The notes beneath the pieces are model-generated. The model had not been told where the DNA came from, ran no database searches, and saw nothing but the letters and a program-made list of their open reading frames with translations. The translations under genes were made by a program, and so were the position numbers. From AC-32 sp035518635 (GTDB lineage Bacteria; Actinomycetota; Thermoleophilia; Gaiellales; Gaiellaceae): a stretch of 64,000 nt of DNA. Positions within the stretch are counted from its first letter, which is position 1; every line of letters begins with the position of its first letter. Shown here piece by piece: positions 1 to 7,108 of the stretch. The stretch covers positions 8,859 to 72,858 of the forward strand of contig DATIXI010000006.1 in NCBI GenBank assembly GCA_035518635.1, in the 5' to 3' direction.

Positions 1-266
1 CGCCGATCGTCGACGTCGTCGGGCGGCGAATTCCGGTGCTGTTCGACAGCGGGGTGCGCACGGGAGCCGACGTGCTCAAGGCCCTCGCCCTCGGCGCAAC
101 CGCGGTCTTGCTCGGCCGCCCCTACGTCTACGGGCTCGCGCTCGCCGGCGAGGACGGCGTCCGCGACGTGATCCGGAACCTGCTGGCGGACTTCGACCTC
201 ACGCTGGCTCTCTCGGGCCACGCCAGCGTTGCCGACCTCGGCCCCGACGCGCTCGCTCGCGACTGA
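1..266 (+). CDS. FMN-dependent alpha-hydroxy-acid dehydrogenase, C-terminal fragment
   Basis: Only the last 87 or so residues are in the window; the frame enters at base 3 and the stop is TGA. The visible part has the family's C-terminal block FDSGVRTGADVLKALALGA and then GRPYVYGLALAGEDGV, which in lactate oxidase, lactate 2-monooxygenase and glycolate oxidase forms part of the FMN-phosphate site at the end of the TIM barrel. The family oxidises 2-hydroxy acids to 2-keto acids in the cytoplasm. Substrate cannot be inferred because the active-site His/Arg segment lies upstream of the window. The gene converges on the secreted-protein gene that ends three bases further on. Confidence 0.85.
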   Translation, partial: PIVDVVGRRIPVLFDSGVRTGADVLKALALGATAVLLGRPYVYGLALAGEDGVRDVIRNLLADFDLTLALSGHASVADLGPDALARD

Positions 267-269
267 CCG

Positions 270-1136
270 CTAGCCCGCCAGAAGCCGGCCGCACACGAGC
301 TGCACGTCCGCGAGTGTCTGCGCCGAGGCGGCGTTCGTGAGCGCCCACGTCCCTCCGCTGCCGACCGCCGCGGAGCCGCCGAGCCTGACGGTGAGCGGGA
401 GCGAGTAACCGGTCCCGAGCGAGAACCAGCCCCGGCCGCATCGCTTGCTCACCACCTGCGGGCCCGGATGGAGCGGCGTGGTCCACGTAGAGACGTTGAC
501 CTGGAGGCGCTCTCTCGGCGCCTTCGCCGGCCGCACCAGGTTCAAGCAGGTCCCGTACAGAACCACCGAACGGGTGGAGCTGCCCGTGTTCCGGACGACG
601 AGCGAGAACGCCTTCAGCGTCTGGCTCAGCCGCCGGATCCCGAGCGACGAGCCGCCGAAGTGGTCCGAGCTTCCCGAACGCCCTGGGTCGAGATCGACTC
701 CCGAGCCTGCGGCCAGCGTTCCCGTGGGACACGGAAGCACCAGGCTCCTCTGGCTCGAGCCTCGAACCGCGAGCGGCTTCGACTTCACCTGCGTCAGCAT
801 CAGCGATGGTGTCTTCGAGGTCACGGCCGGAACCCTGCGGCAGGCGGCCGCCACGGTGACGAGCCGCGCGGAGCCCGACGACGGGTTGCCCAGACGGAAC
901 GTGTAGCCCCGTGGCCCGGTGGGCTTGATCCCCAGCGTGACCGCACCCTCGGCGGGAGTGGAGATGCCCGCGCTGACGGGCAGATACCCGGCCGGGCACG
1001 CAATCTTGAACGCCGTGATCGCGTCCGGGCGCAACGCGACCGTGCGGAAGACCGTCGTCGCCACCACGATCTGCGGGGTCGCCGAGGGGACGACCACCAG
1101 AGCCGCCAGCACCACCGCAATCGCCCTCCCGCACAT
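270..1136 (-). CDS. secreted protein of unknown function
   Basis: 288 residues. I recognise no family. The first 26 or so residues form an uncleaved-looking or Sec-type signal (MCGRAIAVVLAALVVVPSA), so the product should be exported. The rest is rich in Ser, Thr, Val and Gly with scattered cysteines (for example IACPAGY, LVLPCPTGTL, YGTCLNL, SKRCGRGW, QLVCGRL), consistent with a disulfide-bonded extracellular beta-sandwich; that fold is inference. The ATG at 1136 is preferred over a far upstream in-frame start because it has AGGGGGA about ten bases upstream, is followed directly by the signal peptide, and avoids overlapping the divergent gene. A -10-like TACGGT lies at 1157-1162 on this strand. 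Confidence 0.7.
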   Translation of the reverse strand: MCGRAIAVVLAALVVVPSATPQIVVATTVFRTVALRPDAITAFKIACPAGYLPVSAGISTPAEGAVTLGIKPTGPRGYTFRLGNPSSGSARLVTVAAACRRVPAVTSKTPSLMLTQVKSKPLAVRGSSQRSLVLPCPTGTLAAGSGVDLDPGRSGSSDHFGGSSLGIRRLSQTLKAFSLVVRNTGSSTRSVVLYGTCLNLVRPAKAPRERLQVNVSTWTTPLHPGPQVVSKRCGRGWFSLGTGYSLPLTVRLGGSAAVGSGGTWALTNAASAQTLADVQLVCGRLLAG

Positions 1137-1176
1137 ACCGCAGTCCCCCTGGGTGAACCGTATACCAGCGCGCCCG

Positions 1177-1182
1177 TAGAAT
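1177..1182 (+). promoter_or_regulatory. -10 element for leaderless SDR gene
   Basis: TAGAAT ends six bases before the GTG at 1189, so transcription should begin at or next to the start codon. It is one of about twenty such arrangements in the window. Confidence 0.5.
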
Positions 1183-1188
1183 CGAGTC

Positions 1189-2082
1189 GTGATCTTGGTC
1201 ACCGGAGCGACGGGCTTCGTGGGACCGAGGGTCGTGCACGCCCTGCGGGAGCGGGGCCGCCCGGTTCGCTGCCTGGTACGAAAGCCGACAGGCGCGGTTG
1301 CGGGCACCCTCGCCGCCTGGGGCTGCGAGCTCGTCGAGGGCGACGTCGCCGACGCCGCGAGCCTGTTGCGCGCGACCCAGGGATGCGAAGTCGTCGTCCA
1401 TCTCGTCGCGATCCGCCAGGGCCGGGAGGAACAGTTCCGGCAGGTGATGGAACAGGCGACGCGCGAGCTGATGACCGTGGCGAGCGAGGCCGGCGTGCGC
1501 CGGATCGTCCTGATGAGTGCGCTTGGCACGAGCGAGGAGACGAAGGACCTCGTGCCCTACTACCACGCGAAGTGGGAGATGGAGCAGGCCGTCGCCGAGT
1601 CGGGGCTCGAGCACGTGATCTTCCGCCCGAGCTTCATCTTCGGGCGAGACGGCGGGATCTTGCCGACATTCAGGAAGCTCGCCCGCTTGGCGCCGGTCAC
1701 GCCGATCATCGGGTCCGGTACGCAGCGGATCCAGCCGATCTGGGTCGACGACGTCGCGGCCTACTTCGCCGCAGGAGTCGAACTCGCCGAGGCGAACGGC
1801 CGGATCTTCGAGCTCGGCGGGCCAGACGCCGTCAGCTGGAACGAGTTCTGGGCCCGGCTGAAGAAGACCCTGGGCCAGCGGCGTCCGAGCATCCACGTCC
1901 CACTGAGCTTCATGCGCCTCAACGCGCTGGTCACCGAGCGGCTGCCCGGCGACATCCCGCTCACCCGCGACCTCCTCACGATGCTCGAGCACGGGGACAA
2001 CACCGTGTCGAACGACGACGCGGTCGAGACCTTCGGCCTGCCGCTCGTGCCGCTCGACGAACAGCTCCGCCGCGCTGCCTAG
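1189..2082 (+). CDS. atypical SDR, NDUFA9/NmrA-like NAD(P)-binding protein
   Basis: 297 residues. An N-terminal Rossmann motif is clear (LVTGATGFVGPRVV, residues 3-16), followed by GDVADAASLL and a YYHAKWEME segment at about residue 124 in the position of the SDR YxxxK pair. The central FRPSFIFGRDGG and the C-terminal part match the 'complex I NDUFA9 subunit family' of bacterial extended/atypical SDRs. These bind NAD(P) and are often annotated as sugar-nucleotide epimerases, but their reaction is mostly unknown. The GTG start is supported by a -10 hexamer six bases upstream and by the glycine-rich motif starting immediately after it. No operon partner; it converges on the region below. Confidence 0.8.
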   Translation: MILVTGATGFVGPRVVHALRERGRPVRCLVRKPTGAVAGTLAAWGCELVEGDVADAASLLRATQGCEVVVHLVAIRQGREEQFRQVMEQATRELMTVASEAGVRRIVLMSALGTSEETKDLVPYYHAKWEMEQAVAESGLEHVIFRPSFIFGRDGGILPTFRKLARLAPVTPIIGSGTQRIQPIWVDDVAAYFAAGVELAEANGRIFELGGPDAVSWNEFWARLKKTLGQRRPSIHVPLSFMRLNALVTERLPGDIPLTRDLLTMLEHGDNTVSNDDAVETFGLPLVPLDEQLRRAA

Positions 2083-2087
2083 AAAGA

Positions 2088-2115
2088 CAGAGGGCCGCAC
2101 GAAGGCGGCCCTCTG
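2088..2115 (-). terminator. intrinsic terminator
   Basis: Perfect 11-bp inverted repeat CAGAGGGCCGC / GCGGCCCTCTG with a six-base loop. Read on the minus strand the stem is followed by TCTTTCT, so it fits termination of minus-strand transcripts best, though it also sits five bases after the plus-strand SDR stop and may serve both. Confidence 0.7.
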
Positions 2116-2242
2116 AGCTGGTTACCAGCGCTGAAGTGGTAGAGGCGCTTCCGGCCGGAACGCTCGAAGCGAACCGGCGGCGCGAAGTCGCGAGCCCCCT
2201 ACGCTGGCTAGGCGATTCCCCGTGGGTCCCGGGGACGCACCT

Positions 2243-2284
2243 CTACCCGCTGGTACCTCCGCTGCCCGTACTTGAAGAGTTCAC
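2243..2284 (-). CDS. possible mini-ORF with extended Shine-Dalgarno
   Basis: A 13-codon frame (VNSSSTGSGGTSG) begins with GTG at 2284. It is preceded at 2289-2304 by GGAAAGGAGGTGGTCC, which is complementary, with a single mismatch, to the whole 3' tail of 16S rRNA. A -10-like TAAAGT lies at 2316-2321 and the terminator at 2088-2115 closes the unit, giving a predicted transcript of about 220 nt with 125 nt after the mini-ORF. The trailing part contains several small hairpins (GCTTCGAGC, TTCCGGCCGGAA, CTGGTAACCAG). It could be a translated leader-like peptide, a small RNA that titrates ribosomes, or just the 3' UTR of the upstream methyltransferase gene. I know no family for it. Confidence 0.3.
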   Translation of the reverse strand: MNSSSTGSGGTSG

Positions 2285-2338
2285 TCTCGGACCACCTCCT
2301 TTCCGCGGTGACCTCACTTTACAGGCTGCGTCGAACGG

Positions 2339-2932
2339 TCAGAGCTGACGGAGGATCACCGAGAGCTCGAGTCCGCGGTCGAGCGGGACGGTGACGCTCT
2401 CGAGCGTGGGGTCAGCCTGCCGGGCGGCCGAGTAGGCGCCCAGGTGGTCGACGTGGGAGAGGACGTTGTCGGCCACGACGAGCGCTGCCGGTTCGAGCTT
2501 CGTGCGGGCGAGCTGGAAGAGCTCCTCGTACTGCTCCTTCTCGGCGTCCAGCAAGACCACGTCAAAGACGTCCTCCAGCGCGGGGAGCGTCTCGAACGCG
2601 TCGCCGGGAACGAGCTCGGCCCAGTCGTCGAGGCCCGCCTCGGCGATGTTCTCGCGCCAGGCGTCGATCCTCGGCGGGTCGTGCTCGAGCGAGGTCACGC
2701 TGCCTCCGAGGTAGCGGACGCCGGCCGCGAGCCAGATCGCCGAGTAGCCGCGCGAGCCGCCGATCTCGAGCACCGAGCAGTCGGCCTGCGGCGCGACGAG
2801 CGAGAAGAGGAACTGCCCGGTCGAGCGCGAGACCTGGCGGGAGCGCTGCGCCGACGGCAGCCCCTGCTCCCGTTCGCGCGCGTCCACCTCCTCGAGGCGC
2901 GCGAGCACGGCACGGACGCGATCGTCGAGCAC
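2339..2932 (-). CDS. class I SAM-dependent O-methyltransferase (family 3)
   Basis: 197 residues, near the usual 200-220 of the caffeoyl-CoA/catechol O-methyltransferase-like family 3. The SAM-binding motif I is VLEIGGSRGYSAIWLA (about residues 54-69), the acidic ribose-binding residue follows in TSLEHDPPR, and VVLLDAEKEQY holds the motif with the metal-binding Asp. The N-terminal helix pair that binds the acceptor is short, so the substrate is not predictable. GTG at 2932 is chosen because TAGGGT (2939-2944) ends six bases before it, a leaderless arrangement. Stop is followed by the mini-gene and terminator region. Confidence 0.85.
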   Translation of the reverse strand: MLDDRVRAVLARLEEVDAREREQGLPSAQRSRQVSRSTGQFLFSLVAPQADCSVLEIGGSRGYSAIWLAAGVRYLGGSVTSLEHDPPRIDAWRENIAEAGLDDWAELVPGDAFETLPALEDVFDVVLLDAEKEQYEELFQLARTKLEPAALVVADNVLSHVDHLGAYSAARQADPTLESVTVPLDRGLELSVILRQL

Positions 2933-2974
2933 GTCCGGACCCTACTGCTCCCTTCGAGGGTCCCGCGCGCGCGC

Positions 2975-3007
2975 CTACCTTCGGGTCCCGACCCGCCCCC
3001 CTGCCAT
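2975..3007 (-). CDS. possible leaderless 10-codon leader peptide
   Basis: ATG GCA GGG... encodes MAGGRVGTRR then TAG. A -10-like TAGGCT (3015-3020) ends seven bases before the ATG, and CGGACA (3038-3043) lies 17 bp further upstream as a plausible -35. The GGACAC-AC-GTGTCC palindrome at 3029-3042 overlaps this -35. A GGACCC/GGGTCC inverted pair lies between the mini-ORF and the methyltransferase start. This may be an upstream promoter with a leader peptide for the methyltransferase, but such a short frame can occur by chance. Confidence 0.2.
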   Translation of the reverse strand: MAGGRVGTRR

Positions 3008-3095
3008 GGCGTTCAGCCTACCCCGGCAGGACACACGTGTCCGTGACGCGGTCGTGCCGATTCTGTGTCGTCTGCGCGACCCGGCAGCCCGAGGC

Positions 3096-3680
3096 TCAGA
3101 CCGGTAGTCGCGCCCCGGCCAGGGCGCGCTCGGTCGCCGGCCGGGCCGGGCATGTCGCCAGATGGTCGTTCACCACCCCGCACGCCTGCATCGCCGCATA
3201 CACGGTCGTCGGGCCGACGAACCGGAAGCCCGCGTTGCGCAGCGCCTTCGAGAGGGCCGTCGACTCGGGAGTCTGCGAGTGCCAGTCCGCGTTCGACCGC
3301 GGCACACGTGGCCGCTTCGGCCGGTGCGACCAGACCATCGACGGCAGCAATATCCCCGCGTCTCGCAGCGCGAGCGTCGCCCGCGCGTTCGCGATCGTGG
3401 CCTCGATCTTGCCGCGATGGCGGACGATCGAAGCATCCGCGAGCAGCCGCTTCACGTCGCGCGCGCCGAACTCCGCGACGAGCTCCGGGTCGAACCCGGC
3501 AAACGCCTCGCGAAACCCTTCGCGCTTGCGCAGGATCGTCAACCACGACAGTCCGGACTGGAAGCCCTCGAGGCACAGCCGCTCGTAGAGACCTCGCTCG
3601 TCGACGACCGGCCGCCCCCACTCGTCGTCGTGGTAGGCGTCGTACAGCGGGTCAGAGCTCTCCCAGCAGCGCTCGCCCAC
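3096..3680 (-). CDS. tag: DNA-3-methyladenine glycosylase I
   Basis: 194 residues, standard length for Tag. It removes 3-methyladenine from alkylated DNA as the first step of base excision repair. Family signatures seen: the N-terminal ERCWESSDPLYDAYHDDEWG block, LEGFQSGLSWLTILRKREGF containing the catalytic and base-pocket residues, ASIVRHRGKIEATI, and the C-terminal zinc ligands in VVNDHLATC (His and Cys) that complete the zinc site with the early Cys. GTG start, nine bases after the stop of the Rieske gene, so it is probably the last-but-one gene of the sufS transcript. No oddities except the lack of a dedicated promoter. Confidence 0.93.
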   Translation of the reverse strand: MGERCWESSDPLYDAYHDDEWGRPVVDERGLYERLCLEGFQSGLSWLTILRKREGFREAFAGFDPELVAEFGARDVKRLLADASIVRHRGKIEATIANARATLALRDAGILLPSMVWSHRPKRPRVPRSNADWHSQTPESTALSKALRNAGFRFVGPTTVYAAMQACGVVNDHLATCPARPATERALAGARLPV

Positions 3681-3689
3681 GGCCCGCGC

Positions 3690-4004
3690 TCAGCTCACGT
3701 CGACCTTGACCAGCCCGTCCTCGACGAGGACGGGGAAGGTCTCGACCGGGAGCACCGCCGGCAAGGTCAGCGGCCGGCCTGAGCGGATGTCCACGTGCGC
3801 GCCGTGCCGTGGGCAGATCGCGTATCCCCCCTCGAGATCGAACTCGCCCTCGCAGAGGGGCCCGTCGTCGTGCGAGCAGCGGTCCTCGATCGCGTAGAAC
3901 TCTCCGCCCAGGTTGTAGACGCCGACCGAGATCTGGCCCGCGTGGACGATCTTCACCGTTCCCGGCGGCAGATCCTCCACCGGGCCAACGTCGATCAGCG
4001 CCAC
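3690..4004 (-). CDS. Rieske [2Fe-2S] ferredoxin of the SUF locus
   Basis: 104 residues, a soluble small Rieske protein. The cluster ligands are visible as C-x-H (RCSHDDGPLCEG, near residue 45) and C-x2-H (YAICPRHGAHVDI, near residue 65). The start is taken as GTG 4004 (VALIDVGPVEDLPPG), because the longer frame upstream runs antisense-like into sufU and lacks Rieske homology. Small Rieske proteins of this type are commonly encoded inside actinobacterial suf operons and may donate electrons or act in cluster assembly; their exact role is unsettled. It follows sufU by 32 bases and precedes tag by nine. Confidence 0.9.
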   Translation of the reverse strand: MALIDVGPVEDLPPGTVKIVHAGQISVGVYNLGGEFYAIEDRCSHDDGPLCEGEFDLEGGYAICPRHGAHVDIRSGRPLTLPAVLPVETFPVLVEDGLVKVDVS

Positions 4005-4036
4005 CTTACGACCAGATGGAGGACGCCACAGCCGTC

Positions 4037-4465
4037 CTACGTCAGTTCCAGCTCGTCGAGCCCGGCCCACTCCTCGGGGAGCGGGGTCCCCTTGGCCCGG
4101 TGCAGGGCGACCTTGAGCACCCCGAGGCCGAGCAGCGCGCACTTGAGCCGGATCGGGGTCAGCGGGATGCCGACCTCCTCGAGGAGCGCCTCCTTGGGAA
4201 GCCCTGCGATCTCGTCCGCGGTCCGGCCCTTGACCATCTCCATCAGCATCGACGTCGACGCCTGGCTGATCGCGCAGCCGCGCCCGGAGAACTTGACCTC
4301 CTCGACCGTCTCCCCGTCGTCGGCAAACTGGACGTAGATCGAGACCTCGTCGCCGCAGAGCGGATTCAGGCCTTCCGCGCTCGCGTCCGCGTCCTCGATC
4401 ACCCCGTGCCCGCGCGGGTTCTTGTAGTGGTCGAGGATGACCTCCCGGTACAGATCTTCGGCCAC
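4037..4465 (-). CDS. sufU: SUF sulfur-transfer protein SufU
   Basis: 142 residues, typical length. SufU accepts persulfide sulfur from SufS in a zinc-dependent way and is the Gram-positive/actinobacterial partner in Fe-S assembly. Three conserved cysteines are visible with their contexts: GLNPLCGDEVSIYV, FSGRGCAISQAST and LKCALLGLGVL. The insertion between the second and third Cys, which distinguishes SufU from IscU scaffolds, appears to be present (MEMVKGRTADEIAGL). The GTG start at 4465 lies two bases after the sufS stop, implying translational coupling. Confidence 0.94.
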   Translation of the reverse strand: MAEDLYREVILDHYKNPRGHGVIEDADASAEGLNPLCGDEVSIYVQFADDGETVEEVKFSGRGCAISQASTSMLMEMVKGRTADEIAGLPKEALLEEVGIPLTPIRLKCALLGLGVLKVALHRAKGTPLPEEWAGLDELELT

Positions 4466-4467
4466 GG

Positions 4468-5712
4468 CTACCCGAGCAACTTTCGCGCCTTCTCGACGCC
4501 CTCGACGAGCCGGTCGATCTCCTCCGGAACGGAGTAGAGGTAGAAGCTCGCGCGGTTCGTCGCCGCTACCCCGAATCGGGTCATGAGCGGCTGGCAGCAG
4601 TGGTGGCCCGCACGGATCGCGACCCCTTCCGAGTCGAGCACCTGCGCCACGTCGTGCGGGTGGATGTCGCCGAGGTTGAAGGACACGATCCCCGCCCGTC
4701 GGTCGGGTGGCGGACCGTAGAGCGTGATGCCCGGCACTTCTGCAAGGCGCTCGAGCGCCAGCGCCGCCAGCTCCTGCTCGTACTCCTCGATCGCCTCGAT
4801 CCCGATCGCGTCGAGGTAGTCGATCGCCGCGCGGAGCCCGATCGCCTCGGCGATCGGCGCCGTGCCGGCCTCGAACTTGTGCGGCAGCTCGCCCCAAGTG
4901 GTGCCCTCGAAGCGGACCTTGCTGATCATGTGCCCGCCGAGGTTGAACGGCTCCATCGCCTCGAGCAGCTCGCGACGGCCCCAGAGCGCTCCCACGCCGG
5001 TCGGCCCGCACATCTTGTGCGCCGAGAACGCGAGGAAGTCGCAGCCGAGCGCCTGGACGTCGACCGGATGGTGAGGAGCCGCCTGGGCCGCGTCCACGAC
5101 CATGATCGCGCCCTGCTCGTGCGCCCACGAGGCGAGCTTCTCGACCGGGTTGATCGTGCCGACCGCGTTCGAGACGAGGTTGGTCGCGACGACCTTGACG
5201 CTCCCGTCGCGAGGAAACCCGTCGAGGTCGGCGAGATCGAGCTCGCCCGAGTCCGTGAGGTGGATCATCCGGAAGCCCGCGCCGGTGCGGCCTGCCATGT
5301 ACTGCCAGGGCACGAAGTTCGAGTGGTGCTCGAGCTCGGTCACGACGACGAGATCGCCTGGCCCGAGGTTATTCAGCCCCCACGCGTACGCGACGAGGTT
5401 GAGCCCCTCCGTCGCCGAGCGGGTGAAGATCACCTCCCGCGCCGACGGCGCGTTGATGAACGTCGCGACGCTCTGGCGCGCCTGCTCGAACTCGGCCGTC
5501 GCACGCTCGGACAGCGTGTAGACGCCGCGGTGCACGTTCGCGTACGAGGTCTCGTAGAACGTCCTCATCTCGTCGAGGACCTGCCGCGGCTTCTGCGCGG
5601 TCACAGCCGAGTCGAGGTAGGCGAGCGGCTTTCCGTGGATCTTCTGCTCGAAGATCGGGAAGTCGGCGCGCAGCTTCTGCGCGTCCAGCCGTGAGCGTGC
5701 CGTCACCACCAC
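4468..5712 (-). CDS. sufS: cysteine desulfurase SufS
   Basis: 414 residues. A fold-type I PLP enzyme that takes sulfur from cysteine and passes it to SufU. The internal aldimine lysine is in FSAHKMCGPTGVG (about residue 235) and the persulfide cysteine is in AIRAGHHCCQPLMTRFG near residue 370. LDSAVTAQKP and VHRGVYTLSERAT match the N-terminal substrate region of group II desulfurases. Three GTG codons in a row (5712, 5709, 5706) open the frame; the first is preferred because a -10 TACGAT (5719-5724) ends exactly six bases before it. This sets the 5' end of a sufS-sufU-Rieske-tag transcript that is separate from sufCBD. Confidence 0.94.
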   Translation of the reverse strand: MVVTARSRLDAQKLRADFPIFEQKIHGKPLAYLDSAVTAQKPRQVLDEMRTFYETSYANVHRGVYTLSERATAEFEQARQSVATFINAPSAREVIFTRSATEGLNLVAYAWGLNNLGPGDLVVVTELEHHSNFVPWQYMAGRTGAGFRMIHLTDSGELDLADLDGFPRDGSVKVVATNLVSNAVGTINPVEKLASWAHEQGAIMVVDAAQAAPHHPVDVQALGCDFLAFSAHKMCGPTGVGALWGRRELLEAMEPFNLGGHMISKVRFEGTTWGELPHKFEAGTAPIAEAIGLRAAIDYLDAIGIEAIEEYEQELAALALERLAEVPGITLYGPPPDRRAGIVSFNLGDIHPHDVAQVLDSEGVAIRAGHHCCQPLMTRFGVAATNRASFYLYSVPEEIDRLVEGVEKARKLLG

Positions 5713-5717
5713 GTGGC

Positions 5718-5724
5718 TATCGTA
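5718..5724. promoter_or_regulatory. symmetric bidirectional -10 element
   Basis: TATCGTA reads TATCGT on the plus strand and TACGAT on the minus strand. The minus hexamer ends six bases before the sufS GTG; the plus hexamer lies 17 bases before the cytochrome gene ATG at 5741. The whole divergent intergenic region is only 28 bp. Confidence 0.5.
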
Positions 5725-5740
5725 CCCACGCACCGGGCGT

Positions 5741-7108
5741 ATGAAGCTGCGCGTTCTCAGCGGCGGGGTTCTCCTCGCTATCGGGCTCCTCTCGGGCGGC
5801 TGCTCGGGCTCCAAGCCGACCTCGGACTCGCCCGGCGCGAAGGTGTTCGCCACCGCCGGCTGCGGCGGCTGCCACACGCTCAAGGCGGCCCACGCGAAGG
5901 GCCAGATCGGGCCGAACCTCGACGAGCTCAAGCCCGACGAGGCAACCGTCGCCCACCAGGTGCGCGTCGGCGGTAACGGCATGCCCTCCTTCGGCCACCG
6001 CCTGCGCGCCGGACAGATCGCGGAGGTGGCGGCGTTCGTCGCCGAGGCCGCTCGGAGCTCGGGCCCACTCGCCGCGTTCAAGCCCGACAGCACGACGATC
6101 GCGGGCTGCGAGCAGAGCGGCAAGCCGTTCTGCTACCGCCAGGCCTTCGGAGACATCGCGTACAGAGACGGGCCGCAGAAGGCGCTCGCCCTGCTCGCTA
6201 CCGACGACAGGACGATGGCGTCGGTGCACGCCGACTGCCACCAGATCGCGCACTGGGTGGGACACGCCGGCCTCGCGTACTACAAGGGCAACGCCGCCGT
6301 CGCCCTCGCGCACGGCGGAATGACCTGCAACTCCGGCTACTACCACGGCGTGATGCAGCTGGCCTTCGCCGGCCTCGAGAAGAGCGAGGTCGTCGCGAAG
6401 GCCCGAAAGCTCTGCGCGACCCCGGCCGTGAACGTCACCACGTTCCTCCTCTACCAGTGCGTGCACGGGCTGGGACACGGGCTGATGATCTACAGCGGAG
6501 ACGACCTCCCCTGGTCGCTCAATGCGTGTCACCAGCTGGCCGACGACTTCGACCGCGTCTCCTGCACAGGCGGGGTGTTCATGCAGAACCTCGACACCAC
6601 CATGACAACCTCGCGCTATCTGAAGGCGAACGACCCGATCTACCCCTGCAACATCGTGGCGGAGCGCGACAAGCTCTACTGCTACCTGATGGTTACGTCC
6701 AGGATCCTCGACTTCGACGGCTACAACTGGCGGAAGACCGTGGCCTGGTGCCACAAGAGCGAGCGGGGCTGGGTGGCGACGTGCTTCCAGTCCTACGGCC
6801 GCGACGCGTCGGGCTTCACCCAGTACCACCCGGGGCGCCTCATCCGCCTCTGCAAGCTCGCGGGGAAGGAAGCCGGCGAGTGCATGTACGGCGCCGCGCG
6901 CGACTACGCGAACAACTACGCCGGGGGGAAGGAGGCCGCACACCTCTGCAGCCTCGGCCCGGCGCGTTACCGCGGCTACTGCTTCCAGGGCATCGGCACA
7001 ATTCTGGGAGCGATGCACGCTCTCGGGTCCGATCGGCGGGCTGCCTGCAACGAGGTCACGCCGAAGAAGTACCGCCGCGACTGCTACCGCGGCGCGGCGG
7101 TCACCTGA
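5741..7108 (+). CDS. cytochrome c lipoprotein fused to a Cys/His-rich repeat domain
   Basis: 455 residues. Residues 1-21 form a lipoprotein signal (GLLSGGC, Cys21). A monoheme cytochrome c domain follows, with CGGCH at 41-45 and a likely axial Met in GGNGMPSFGH. From about residue 115 comes a domain I cannot assign: HADCHQIAHWVGHAG, CNSGYYHGVM and CVHGLGHGLM, then about six tandem units each with two cysteines 8-13 residues apart (ACHQLADDFDRVSCTGG, PCNIVAERDKLYCYL, WCHKSERGWVATCFQ, LCKLAGKEAGECMYG, LCSLGPARYRGYCFQG, ACNEVTPKKYRRDCYRG). The His clusters suggest metal or heme binding and the Cys pairs suggest disulfides; both are inference. The stop overlaps the downstream methyltransferase start (TGATG). 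Confidence 0.8.
   Translation: MKLRVLSGGVLLAIGLLSGGCSGSKPTSDSPGAKVFATAGCGGCHTLKAAHAKGQIGPNLDELKPDEATVAHQVRVGGNGMPSFGHRLRAGQIAEVAAFVAEAARSSGPLAAFKPDSTTIAGCEQSGKPFCYRQAFGDIAYRDGPQKALALLATDDRTMASVHADCHQIAHWVGHAGLAYYKGNAAVALAHGGMTCNSGYYHGVMQLAFAGLEKSEVVAKARKLCATPAVNVTTFLLYQCVHGLGHGLMIYSGDDLPWSLNACHQLADDFDRVSCTGGVFMQNLDTTMTTSRYLKANDPIYPCNIVAERDKLYCYLMVTSRILDFDGYNWRKTVAWCHKSERGWVATCFQSYGRDASGFTQYHPGRLIRLCKLAGKEAGECMYGAARDYANNYAGGKEAAHLCSLGPARYRGYCFQGIGTILGAMHALGSDRRAACNEVTPKKYRRDCYRGAAVT

Noticed and set aside
199..2100. Long open frames antisense to or in other frames of real genes (for example 199-2100 minus and 9144-10265 plus)
   Set aside because: High-GC codon bias opens shadow frames. These lack conserved motifs and have Arg/Pro/Gly-rich composition.
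2230..2285. T-box-like GGTACC and GCGGG followed by CGTCCC and CGGGGA on the minus strand
   Set aside because: The essential TGGN that pairs with the tRNA acceptor end is AGGT here, there is an extra base, and no tRNA synthetase or amino-acid gene follows.
2285..2305. Plus-strand GGACCACCTCCTTTCC looks like the 3' end of 16S rRNA
   Set aside because: No other 16S sequence flanks it; it is better read as a minus-strand extended Shine-Dalgarno.
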